DNA from: Chlorobiales bacterium
GTDB lineage: Bacteria > Bacteroidota > Chlorobiia > Chlorobiales > Chlorobiaceae
NCBI GenBank assembly: GCA_022360355.1
Contig: JAKSCY010000812.1
Span: forward strand, 1 to 19,275
DNA: 19,275 bases
Reading direction: 5' to 3'
The translations under genes were made by a program, and so were the position numbers. This document shows positions 1 through 5,373 of this stretch, piece by piece. The notes below the pieces were generated by a model. That model did no database searches. It was not told where the DNA came from and saw only the letters and a list, made by a program, of their open reading frames with translations. The first letter of the stretch is position 1. Each line of letters begins with the position of its first letter.

Positions 1-68
1 AAGCGCGTTTCCGCTTTGACGGATTTAATCCATGTCGATCTGTTACCAGCAGGACTTGACGAGGACAT
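1..68 (-). CDS. Possible 5' end of a hypothetical gene, running off the left edge
   Basis: On the minus strand an ATG at 68-66 opens a frame that stays open to the window edge, about 22 residues beginning MSSSSPAGNRSTWIKS. A purine-rich GGGGAAG at about 80-74 sits at ribosome-binding distance. The start lies only 14 nt past the stop of the 78-aa gene at 83-319, which suggests a two-gene operon. The peptide is too short to recognise. The plus strand is also open here (1-180), so the coding direction is not certain. Confidence 0.3.
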   Translation of the reverse strand, partial: MSSSSPAGNRSTWIKSVKAETR

Positions 69-82
69 TTTTCTTCCCCGAA

Positions 83-319
83 TTATACCCCTGAAGCACC
101 TTTACACCAGTGGCAATCATTCTGTTGATCCCCTGTCGCAGTCCGCAAAACCTCAGAAGAAATACCAAGTTCTTCCTTAATCCGATTTACGGTTTCAATC
201 ACGTCCTGGTCAGCGTCAAGTGAATTCTTGGCCTCAAGCGCTTCTGTCTTCAATTGTTTGAGGTCGGCATAGAGCTTTTCTGCTTTACCCTGAATTTCTT
301 TTCCTTTTTTGTTCATCAT
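83..319 (-). CDS. Small coiled-coil-like hypothetical protein (78 aa)
   Basis: I do not recognise a family. The protein starts MMNKKGKEIQGKAEK and is rich in Lys, Glu, Leu and Ala over residues 1-55, with the heptad-like spacing of an amphipathic helix or coiled coil. The last 15 residues differ in character and contain a CxxC pair (DCHWCKGASGV), which could bind metal or form a disulfide. No signal peptide or membrane segment is visible. The start is one of two adjacent ATGs and no clear Shine-Dalgarno precedes it. A sigma70-like promoter lies about 90-120 nt upstream, and a second short frame follows 14 nt after the stop. Its coding nature is supported by length and composition only. Confidence 0.5.
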   Translation of the reverse strand: MMNKKGKEIQGKAEKLYADLKQLKTEALEAKNSLDADQDVIETVNRIKEELGISSEVLRTATGDQQNDCHWCKGASGV

Positions 320-407
320 TGTGCTGTTTTAATGAATTATTGCAAAACAAAAAATCCACGCAGATTTCCCCGTATCCATATATTTTGTAATCAGATATTA
401 CTCCTTT

Positions 408-436
408 AATTTATGCAAAAAACCCGTTAGAATCAA
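408..436 (-). promoter_or_regulatory. Putative sigma70-type promoter for the 78-aa gene
   Basis: Read on the minus strand, TTGATT (436-431) and TAAATT (413-408) are separated by exactly 17 bp and point toward the small gene at 319-83. The promoter lies just outside the terminal repeat at 453-470. It is a sequence match only, and the region is AT-rich, so chance matches are possible. Confidence 0.35.
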
Positions 437-452
437 TTTTTTCCAAGGGATA

Positions 453-697
453 GGGGACGTTGTTCCGTAAGCGAAAAACTTTCACAGCGAACTAAAAAGT
501 ATGGGATCGCCGTGTTTTTTGTATTTCTTTTTGCGTAGGTGACAGAAGAGTCGAACCTTATACCTCTTTTCACAACACGCGGAGTACCCTATCGCTCACA
601 ACCTGTCTTCAAGTATAAGTTCAAACCACTTTGAGAACTCAACCTTCTTGCCCCTGAGAAGGCCTCCCAACTTTTGTAGTTACGGAACAACGTCCCC
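453..697. mobile_element. MITE-like 245-bp element with 18-bp terminal inverted repeats
   Basis: GGGGACGTTGTTCCGTAA at 453-470 is matched perfectly in inverse orientation at 680-697. The bases outside are TA on both sides (451-452 and 698-699), as expected for TA-targeting transposons such as IS630/Tc1-mariner relatives. The similarity also continues outward (CCAAGGGATA on the left; the inverse of TAATCCCATGG on the right), so the true ends may lie near 443 and 708. No transposase is encoded. Inside are a tRNA-Val 3'-end-like segment, a weak hairpin (495-519) and a short formerly coding segment. The right end truncates abiEii. A partial second copy with only one terminus lies at 4485-4645. 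The transposon family is not identified. Confidence 0.6.
537..697 (-). repeat. 161-bp dispersed repeat, copy A (tRNA-Val 3'-end-like plus peptide remnant plus TIR)
   Basis: It aligns without gaps to 4485-4645 with about 11 differences (roughly 93% identity by eye). Read on the minus strand it contains, in order, a terminal inverted repeat, a short frame ending in EFSKWFELILEDRL and a stop (596-679), about 28 nt of unassigned sequence, and a segment matching the last 31 nt of the tRNA-Val gene at 11590-11620 in about 25 positions. It is degraded compared with copy B. Confidence 0.75.
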
Positions 698-814
698 TAA
701 TCCCATGGCATAATATTGCATCAACTCCTGAAGCCCTCTCCCCTCTTCACGGGCTTTGTTCAGCAGACGCCGCCTCACGGAAGCACCAATATTCTTGATC
801 GGTTTTGCTGTCAT
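680..814 (-). pseudogene. abiEii: abiEii toxin fragment (N-terminal ~37 codons only), truncated by the MITE-like element
   Basis: AbiEii is the nucleotidyltransferase-fold toxin of type IV toxin-antitoxin systems. The ATG at 814-812 overlaps the abiEi stop as ATGA, the usual coupled arrangement of this operon. The frame reads MTAKPIKNIGASVRRRLL..., with NIGASVRRRLLNKAREEG and LQELMQYYA matching the start of the family. Family members then continue with a segment like ERFLYRL and the GS-type nucleotidyltransferase motif. Here the frame instead enters the terminal repeat after codon 37 and stops at 682-680. No remainder of the toxin is seen on the far side of the element (320-452), so sequence was lost as well. 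The toxin cannot be active. Confidence 0.75.
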
Positions 815-1422
815 AGCGTCGCCTCCAGGTAAGGCATCATCACTGATGCCACACGACACGTTTTTGCATGATCCATAAGGACATTGAGGTCTTTCTGCTT
901 TCTTTGCTGATAGAGTTTCAGTGCTTCAAGCACAACATCCATACCGATGGTATTGCGAAATTTGAAACAATCCACAAGGGTCTTTTCGGGACTGTAGATC
1001 CTCACCGAAACGCCATCAAGCATATGAGTTTCAATGCCTGCAGAAAAGCATGCAGAGGAAAAGCGAAAAACAGTTACCGGCGGGAAATCAATTCTTGGTT
1101 GTTCGGCACCTTTTTCGAGCGCAACGGAAACAGCATGAGGGACCTGAGTGGTCATCTCATGAAATGAAAGGGCTGAAACAAGGCAGATTACCCCTTTTGG
1201 CACTCTTATGGCAACAGTAACAATATCAGGATGTTCAAGCGGCTTGCCTTCTCTAAGCTTATAAACACCTCGGGAAAGCTGCTCAAGTTCCCCGCTATCC
1301 CGAAGCTGGTAAAGGGTTCTGGGATGGATCCCCTGCTTTATCGCTTCCTGTGTACGGATTATCCCTCCCTGCTTCAGGATAATCGTTTTTGCCTTATCAA
1401 TTGCAGTGGCTTTTTGACTCAT
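811..1422 (-). CDS. abiEi: AbiEi-like antitoxin / winged-helix repressor (203 aa)
   Basis: This is a type IV antitoxin: a DNA-binding protein that represses its own operon and counteracts AbiEii without stable complex formation, as known for the family. Residues about 8-55 form the N-terminal winged helix-turn-helix (AKTIILKQGGIIRTQEAIKQG, then HPRTLYQLRDSGELEQLSRGVY). The central part has the VTVAIRVPKGVICLVSALSFH segment and the C-terminal part IYSPEKTLVDCFKFR, both typical of AbiEi-type regulators. I chose ATG 1422 over the TTG at 1458 because that TTG falls inside the predicted -10 box. No strong Shine-Dalgarno is visible. The gene ends in a 4-nt overlap with the broken abiEii, so the antitoxin has outlived its toxin and may act only as a regulator or as an anti-toxin against a related system elsewhere. 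Confidence 0.8.
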   Translation of the reverse strand: MSQKATAIDKAKTIILKQGGIIRTQEAIKQGIHPRTLYQLRDSGELEQLSRGVYKLREGKPLEHPDIVTVAIRVPKGVICLVSALSFHEMTTQVPHAVSVALEKGAEQPRIDFPPVTVFRFSSACFSAGIETHMLDGVSVRIYSPEKTLVDCFKFRNTIGMDVVLEALKLYQQRKQKDLNVLMDHAKTCRVASVMMPYLEATL

Positions 1423-1457
1423 AGAATGACGGATATTTATACCATATAAACCACACA

Positions 1458-1486
1458 AGTATAGGTATTTTTATCCATACTCACAA
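1458..1486 (-). promoter_or_regulatory. Putative abiEi promoter with overlapping inverted repeat
   Basis: On the minus strand TTGTGA (1486-1481) and TATACT (1463-1458) are spaced by 17 bp, giving a predicted transcription start near 1451, about 30 nt upstream of the abiEi ATG. An inverted ATACC...GGTAT pair (about 1437-1467) straddles the -10 region and could be the autoregulatory operator expected of AbiEi. The operator is an inference from family behaviour. Confidence 0.45.
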
Positions 1487-1521
1487 AAAAGCAGCTACTG
1501 CACACTCCAGAATAAGCTTAA

Positions 1522-1779
1522 TCAGTTTTTCGGGCTCAAACCACAGAGAAAATACAAGCGCTTGGTTCTCTTCATGAATGGAATCTTGTTCTGATTAACT
1601 AGCTTATACACCGTAGGAACGGCAAGGCTCAGCATCTCCGCTGCTTCATCGACAGTCAGCAATTTGTCTTTCTGCTGAACATCCAAAGCTCTGGCAAGCT
1701 CCTGGTGAATGATTGCCCGGATAGCAGTTACAATTCTGTCATCAGAAAGGATATGGGAGGAGTCAGTCGAGCTAAACAT
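1522..1779 (-). CDS. Excisionase-like helix-turn-helix protein, C-terminus frameshifted (85 aa)
   Basis: Residues about 41-76 (LLTVDEAAEMLSLAVPTVYK, then LVNQNKIPFMKRTKRLYF) are a MerR/Xis-type HTH (HTH_17) as found in excisionase-family DNA-binding proteins of Bacteroidetes/Chlorobi mobile DNA. Relatives continue after RLYF with a helix of the form SxxELxxWL. Here the frame changes to LCGLSPKN and stops, but a neighbouring frame reads WFEPEKLIKLILECAVAAFL before a TGA at 1483-1481. This suggests a single-base indel near 1545-1555. Residues 1-30 are an amphipathic helix. No integrase is adjacent. The DNA-binding helix is intact, so the product may still bind DNA. Confidence 0.6.
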   Translation of the reverse strand: MFSSTDSSHILSDDRIVTAIRAIIHQELARALDVQQKDKLLTVDEAAEMLSLAVPTVYKLVNQNKIPFMKRTKRLYFLCGLSPKN

Positions 1780-2094
1780 CAGAAATTAACAAGTAACAAC
1801 GATGGAAATCTCACAATAAAAACTAACCCCGCTCAACCACCATGGGGGTCAAACGGGGTATGGTTTCTGATGAAAAGGCTATATTATTATCGTAGTATTA
1901 CTGCATGAGAAGCAAATTATCCTTTTAGTAAGGCCCTTTTACATGAAAACGCCACTCTCTTTGATCGATAGTAGCTTGATTTTCAAGAGAGAGAAATCTA
2001 CATAGAAGTCGAAAACATCAGGCTCTTTAAGTTATACGTATGCCGAATAACTGATACAATAGACATGCAATCTTGCCCCTTAATCAAATATTCG
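1780..2094. other. Gene-poor stretch with two hairpins
   Basis: I see no convincing gene in this stretch. It contains two imperfect hairpins: ACCCCG (1826-1831) with CGGGGT (1854-1859), and CTCTCTTTGA (1955-1964) with TCAAGAGAGAG (1983-1993). The second could be the end of a transcript or the degraded stem of an older recombination site, as it lies just upstream of the 26-bp junction repeat. No integron integrase gene is found here, although this is where it would be expected if that repeat is attI. Confidence 0.4.
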
Positions 2095-2120
2095 CTGTAA
2101 TACAGATAATAAATAATGTT
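2095..2120 (+). repeat. 26-bp direct repeat, copy 1 (attI-like junction)
   Basis: The 26 nt are identical to 6762-6787. They begin with the palindrome CTGTAATACAG and end AATAATGTT. The final GTT is the core triplet of a cassette junction: the bases after the G read TTAGCGC, the reverse complement of the outer attC box at 2936-2943. An ATCAAATATTC stretch also precedes both copies at different distances. The position fits attI, the insertion site of integron cassettes, but intI is not in the window. Confidence 0.6.
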
Positions 2121-2180
2121 AGCGCTAAAACTGAAATAGACGCACCATACAGTAACCAACTACATGTTAAGACGCATCCA

Positions 2181-2933
2181 ATGGAAGATCAGGAAAAATA
2201 TACTGAAGCACTCATCAAGTTATACAGTGGCTTAGAAAGGCAAGGACCAGGTGATCCAGGTTTCTCTGATTACATACTTAATCAGTTACCCGAACTCCCC
2301 CCAAATCCTAGAGTTGCGGATATTGGATGTGGCACAGGTGCGGGAGCCTTGATTCTGGCTGGGAAGTATCGCTCTAAGGTGAAGGCCGTAGATTTTTCGA
2401 ACGATTTTTTGGATCAAATGATGAATCGAGCTAGACTGGAAGGTTTGGAAGATTTGATTGAGCCAATAGAGTGCAATATGGGAAATCTTAACTGGAAGCT
2501 AGAGACAATCGATCTTTTGTGGTCTGAAGGAGCTGCATATATCATAACCTTTGAAGGCGCGCTAAAAGCTTGGAGGCCGTTTATGGCAAAGAATGGCGTC
2601 GCAGTGATTTCAGAGATGAATTACTTTTCAAATGATGTCCCGGAAGTTGTAACGCAATATATGAAGAATATTTATCCAGGCATCAAGACCGAATCAAAAA
2701 ATGTAGATTTGATCAACTCATCGGGATTTGAGTTTCTTGCTGCACATCGGTTACCCTTAAAAGCTTGGTGGGAAAATTATTATGATCCTCTGCGTGAAAA
2801 CATTATGGCATTGAAAGATAGCAGTGATGAGGTAATGCAGGCTGTAATTCATGAAACGGAAGAAGAAATGAAGTCCTTCAAAGAGCATCACGAAGATTAT
2901 GGGTATACGTTCTACATAATGCGGGCTGTTTAA
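2181..2933 (+). CDS. Class I SAM-dependent methyltransferase in a cassette-like unit (250 aa)
   Basis: This is a predicted cytosolic S-adenosylmethionine-dependent methyltransferase of unknown substrate. Motif I is VADIGCGTGAGALILA (residues about 45-60). Motif II is VKAVDFSNDFLDQM with the ribose-binding Asp, and a later segment IDLLWSEGAAYII fits motif IV. The C-terminal part (PLKAWWENYYDPL, then ETEEEMKSF) is probably substrate-specific. I chose the ATG at 2181. The frame is open upstream to a TTG at 2073, but that would start before the presumed cassette junction at 2118/2119. No Shine-Dalgarno is evident, which is common in cassettes. Transcription must come from upstream. An attC-like site starts 4 nt after the stop codon. 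Confidence 0.8.
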   Translation: MEDQEKYTEALIKLYSGLERQGPGDPGFSDYILNQLPELPPNPRVADIGCGTGAGALILAGKYRSKVKAVDFSNDFLDQMMNRARLEGLEDLIEPIECNMGNLNWKLETIDLLWSEGAAYIITFEGALKAWRPFMAKNGVAVISEMNYFSNDVPEVVTQYMKNIYPGIKTESKNVDLINSSGFEFLAAHRLPLKAWWENYYDPLRENIMALKDSSDEVMQAVIHETEEEMKSFKEHHEDYGYTFYIMRAV

Positions 2934-2936
2934 TGG

Positions 2937-3023
2937 CGCTAACAATCGCATGCACTCGGACAGCAAAAAACGCTGCTCGTTCCTCGCTCTGCTTTTAGCT
3001 GCTGGTGATGGGTAGCGTTATCG
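2937..3023 (+). other. attC-like integron recombination site (87 bp)
   Basis: The outer boxes are CGCTAAC (2937-2943) and GTTATCG (3017-3023), inverted at 6 of 7 positions. Inner arms CATGCACTCGGACAGC (2949-2964) and GCTGCTGGTGATG (2998-3010) pair with extra unpaired bases on one side, as in attC. The cassette start at 2118-2125 (GTTAGCGC) is the exact complement of GCGCTAAC here, which is the diagnostic link between the two ends of one cassette. The cut would fall after G3017, making the methyltransferase cassette about 2119-3017. The next cassette begins TTATCGG. Confidence 0.7.
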
Positions 3024-3047
3024 GTAACAAACAATTAAGACATTGAT

Positions 3048-3791
3048 ATGGAAACAGACAGCCAAAGAGAAGCCCGTGCACATAGTATGATGAGTAGTGG
3101 CAATTGGTCTACAGCAGGTGCTCTTTTTGTTGATCTTGCTCAAAACGGCCACAATCCCGAGCACAACTTCTATAACGCGGGAATTTGCTTTGAATACAAC
3201 GAATATGGACAGCGGCGGGGATCAGGGGCCGATCTAGAGGAGGCCAAGAGGTGCTTCCAGAAATCTATTGCTTCTGGGGCCAGTCTAGAAGCAGGGGCTC
3301 TGCTAAGCATAGGCCTGATCGAGATGACTCTTGGCGAGAGCGAAAATGCAGAGCTTACGTTGCGAAACGCGAAATTTAAAGATCCTAATTCCTTCCAGAT
3401 ATCAGGAGCACTTGGCTGGGTACTAAACGGGATGGGCAAATACAAAGATGCAGTGGAGCCCCTAAAGCAAGCACTCAATTTAAACCCCAACGATTGTGAT
3501 GCTCTCATCAATCTTGCAATAGCGTATGACAACTTGCAACAACCAGGGCCTGCGCTCGCGACTTATAAACTTTTCTGTGACAAAGCTGCTCAGCTATCGC
3601 ATCTACATCCAAGTATTGGATCAAATATACCAATTGCTCAACAAGCAATTGGGCGGCTGATAACGAAATTTCCAGATCTGAAAACGGATCCAAAATCAAA
3701 TTGGCTCGATATCGTGCTCATGAAACCCAACTTATTCGGCATTGGATTGGATCTAAACGAACTGTTTAAGCGAATTCGTGTGGGTTACTAA
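3048..3791 (+). CDS. TPR-repeat protein in a cassette-like unit (247 aa)
   Basis: A soluble helical-repeat protein, probably a protein-protein interaction scaffold. At least three tetratricopeptide units can be read: SMMSSGNWSTAGALFVDLAQ (about residues 13-32), SFQISGALGWVLNGMGKYKD followed by AVEPLKQALNLNPN (about 114-148), and DALINLAIAYDNLQQPGPAL just after, with a weaker unit around LEEAKRCFQKSIASGA. There is no signal peptide or membrane segment. The C-terminal 60 residues lack repeats. The gene starts 30 nt after the cassette junction at 3017/3018. A short ORF starting in the attC (3008) ends at 3046, one base before this ATG. No attC matching its own start (a CCGATAAC-type box) is found downstream, so the 3' half of this cassette seems lost. 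Confidence 0.75.
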   Translation: METDSQREARAHSMMSSGNWSTAGALFVDLAQNGHNPEHNFYNAGICFEYNEYGQRRGSGADLEEAKRCFQKSIASGASLEAGALLSIGLIEMTLGESENAELTLRNAKFKDPNSFQISGALGWVLNGMGKYKDAVEPLKQALNLNPNDCDALINLAIAYDNLQQPGPALATYKLFCDKAAQLSHLHPSIGSNIPIAQQAIGRLITKFPDLKTDPKSNWLDIVLMKPNLFGIGLDLNELFKRIRVGY

Positions 3792-3883
3792 CCTTGCAAT
3801 CCCGCGGATGCCAGAAGCTTCCTTCGGTCGCGATTGACACCGCTGAGCCTATCTGCATACCTAAACGAACGGAGGACTTATAA

Positions 3884-4014
3884 GTGGCACCATAACGATC
3901 AACCTCTCGTTTCTCTGTGGACACCCTTATTCTGTAAAAGGAAAAAAGGGCTCTACAGTAAACACAACTTGCTCAAATTGCAAAAGACCTATCAGCGTAA
4001 AAATAAGCCGTTAA
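3884..4014 (+). pseudogene. Small zinc-ribbon-like protein, apparently frameshifted near its start
   Basis: A strong Shine-Dalgarno (GGAGG, 3871-3875) precedes a GTG at 3884, but that frame stops after three codons. One base over, a frame from about 3892 reads ITINLSFLCGHPYSVK, then GKKGSTVNTTCSNCKRPISV and a stop at 4012-4014. The C-G-H plus C-x2-C pattern resembles small zinc-ribbon proteins. The best reading is a short gene of about 43 codons inactivated by an indel near 3890, unless a non-standard ATA start is used. Its stop overlaps a weak attC-like box at 4009-4015, so it may be the relic of another cassette. Confidence 0.35.
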
Positions 4015-4131
4015 CCAAGCACTCAAGCCGACAATGGGCTCGACGGTTTCGCTTCTGCGGTGGTCGCTTCTAAACTGCTTTAAACGAACGCTGTGCCATC
4101 AGCCTATTGCGGCTTAGCTTGACCGTCTAGC
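4009..4131 (+). other. Degenerate attC-like site (weak)
   Basis: Inner arms CTCAAGCCGAC (4022-4032) and GCGGCTTAGCTTGA (4109-4122) are partly complementary and look like the inner boxes of common attC sites. The outer boxes, CGTTAAC (4009-4015) and GTCTAGC (4125-4131), pair poorly. It could be a decayed attC behind the zinc-ribbon relic. On its own this evidence is weak. Confidence 0.25.
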
Positions 4132-4133
4132 AC

Positions 4134-4460
4134 CTATTTTAAGACCGCCTGTGTTTTATACTGAAGCCAGTCCATCTTGCATATCCTGCTCTTTGGAGAA
4201 GGCGCCCCTTTGGCTTTGCTCAGAATATCCCAAACTGAATTCGGATTCAGATTACGAGTCCTGATTTTCGAGAGATAGAGAAAATTGCTGCAAAGCCAAT
4301 CCCTGATTCCTGTCGATGTTTCAAACAGAAAACCGTTGTATTTGAGGCGTCGAAAAACCTTCACAAGTCGGTTTTGATTGCTCAGAAAAGTGATTTTTGG
4401 ACAAGGGGGGAAGCATCCAAGCAAAATATCTTTATAGAAACGCAAAAAGCACGGGGGCAC
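4134..4460 (-). pseudogene. C-terminal fragment of an unrecognised protein
   Basis: The frame ends ...DWLQYKTQAVLK with a stop at 4136-4134. The part from about 4384 downward looks protein-like: RLVKVFRRLKYNGFLFETST, then IRDWLCSNFLYLSKIR and NPNSVWDILSKAKGAPSPKS. The only upstream starts fall in or near the terminator hairpin at 4444-4470, so the natural N-terminus is missing, cut where copy B of the 161-bp repeat adjoins. I cannot assign a family. It is probably the tail of a gene from an earlier mobile element. Confidence 0.35.
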
Positions 4461-4470
4461 CGTGCTTTTT
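4444..4470 (-). terminator. Perfect 11-bp stem hairpin next to the tRNA-like repeat
   Basis: AAAAAGCACGG (4444-4454) and CCGTGCTTTTT (4460-4470) form a perfect stem with a 5-nt loop. On the minus strand it lies 14 nt past the tRNA-Val-like 3' end at 4485 and carries a T-tract, the layout of a tRNA transcript terminator. The real tRNA-Val gene has a different hairpin at the matching place (11549-11581). Being A/T-symmetric at its base, it could act in both directions. In copy A the matching hairpin (495-519) has decayed. Confidence 0.55.
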
Positions 4471-4484
4471 CAATGTATGTATGT

Positions 4485-4645
4485 GGGTGACAGAGGAGTC
4501 GAACCTCATACCTCTTTTCACAACACGCGGAGTACCCTATCGCTCACAACCTGTCTTCAAATATAAGTTCAAACCACTTTGAGAACTCAACTTTCTTGCC
4601 CCTGAAAAAGCCCTCTAACTTTTGCAGTTACGGAACAACGTCCCC
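4485..4645 (-). repeat. 161-bp dispersed repeat, copy B (tRNA-Val 3'-end-like)
   Basis: This is the gap-free counterpart of 537-697. Read on the minus strand it starts with GGGGACGTTGTTCCGTAA (4645-4628), has a short frame ending EFSKWFELIFEDRL and a stop (4544-4627), and ends with 31 nt matching the 3' end of tRNA-Val at 28 of 31 positions (4485-4515 against 11590-11620), including the T-arm and the acceptor 3' strand. No opposite terminal repeat is found to the left, so as an element it is one-ended. A tRNA 5' half is not convincing, so this is a tRNA fragment and not a gene. Confidence 0.75.
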
Positions 4646-4705
4646 CATCCCCGGTTTTCGGATAATGATTTAAGTTGGTAACTTGTCTTAATCAAAGGAG
4701 CAAGT

Positions 4706-4885
4706 ATGAGCGAACGAAAGCGCAAGAGTTTCAGTGCTGATTTTAAAGCCTAGGTGGCATTGGAAGCCATTCATGGTGTGAAAACCCCCCGAAGATCACC
4801 CAAGAATGTCCACCCTGTTCAGGTGAGTAGTTGGAAAAGGGAGCTGCAACAACAGGCAGTTCCACCGTTTGAACAAAAACGTGGC
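4706..4885 (+). pseudogene. IS3-family transposase OrfA remnant with in-frame amber stop
   Basis: The frame starts MSERKRKSFSADFKA after an AAAGGAG Shine-Dalgarno (4695-4701), then hits TAG at 4751-4753 and resumes VALEAIHGVKT. This is the HTH region of IS3 OrfA proteins, which normally run ADFKAKVALEAI. The second part, VHPVQVSSWKRELQQQAVPPFEQKRG in two pieces, matches the typical end of the HTH domain. Compared with the family about 10 residues are missing between VKT and VHP, and nothing like the leucine zipper or OrfB follows. The element is dead. Confidence 0.7.
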
Positions 4886-5258
4886 CTAAAGGAACTTATG
4901 ACACCGACTCCAGTTTCTTGCCGATGTTTGATGCGACAGCAGGACATTACGCATTTTTGGCTGCGGCACCTTGCAATCAATGCTAGCACTATGTTCATTA
5001 AGCGCATTCTTGGTATCATTCCAGTGCCCGACAAAGCCATTTGGAGCAAATTCACCGAAGGTGTACTCGAATATGCAACCGACAGCATGCAACACTCCAC
5101 AACGAGAAGTGATATTATTGAAGACATCAACGACCATCAGAACGCTGTGACACGTTTCTGCAAGAATTATTCACCAGAGCCAGTTCACAGTCCTCATCGA
5201 TGCCGTACAACAAATTGAACAAACTGTCTCTGACACCCTTGCAGATCTTAGCAACTAG
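4886..5258 (+). pseudogene. Broken reading frame of unknown family fused to the IS3 remnant
   Basis: After the OrfA remnant the frame stays open to 5218 and looks protein-like from about 4975 (NASTMFIKRILGIIPVPDKA, then WSKFTEGVLEYATDSMQHST, then IIEDINDHQNAVTRF). The plausible continuation is in other frames: FLQELFTRA, then QFTVLIDAVQQIEQTVSDTL followed by ADLSN and a TAG at 5256-5258. Two small indels near 5155-5185 would restore one helical protein of about 100 residues. The predicted amphipathic helices recall phasin-type proteins, but I do not claim that family. Confidence 0.3.
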
Positions 5259-5373
5259 AATATGATGGAAGACATAACTAACCAAGCCGGATGCACCTGA
5301 TAAAAATAGCTGTGCGATTTTTTGCAGGTCCCCACTATTTTATGGTGAAAAAGAAGAGCAGAGAGGAAAGCAG
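5259..5373 (+). other. Spacer with possible degraded attC and cassette start
   Basis: ACCTG (about 5296-5300) and CAGGT (5325-5329) could be inner arms of a decayed attC that begins with CTAACC near 5278-5283. The segment TTATGG at 5340-5345 is complementary to CCATAA at 5904-5909, the outer box of the next attC-like site, so the following cassette may begin at 5340. The base before it is T where G is expected. Confidence 0.25.

Noticed and set aside
1..180. Open plus-strand frame from the left edge
   Set aside because: It has no start in the window, overlaps the 78-aa minus-strand gene in antisense and shows no recognisable motif.
1780..2118. Integron integrase gene (intI) beside the attI-like repeat
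   Set aside because: No open frame of suitable length and no tyrosine recombinase motif is present here or elsewhere in the window.
3787..3850. attC behind the TPR gene (TACTAAC with CAATC...GATTG arms)
   Set aside because: The arms pair only partly and no right-hand GTT box exists at the proper place; it does not match the cassette start TTATCGG.
4485..4555. A complete second tRNA gene in the 161-bp repeat
   Set aside because: Only the T-arm and 3' acceptor strand match tRNA-Val. A 5' acceptor partner and an anticodon arm could not be found.
4397..4582. Plus-strand ORF reading VTEESNLIPLFTTRGVPYRS, similar frame also at copy A
   Set aside because: It lies over the antisense of a tRNA-Val 3' end, a terminator hairpin and a repeat. 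Such ORFs arise from tRNA-like DNA and show no independent coding signs.
4754..5218. A genuine 154-aa gene starting at GTG 4754
   Set aside because: The first 44 codons are the continuation of IS3 OrfA after an amber stop; the rest changes frame before its natural end. It is two relics.
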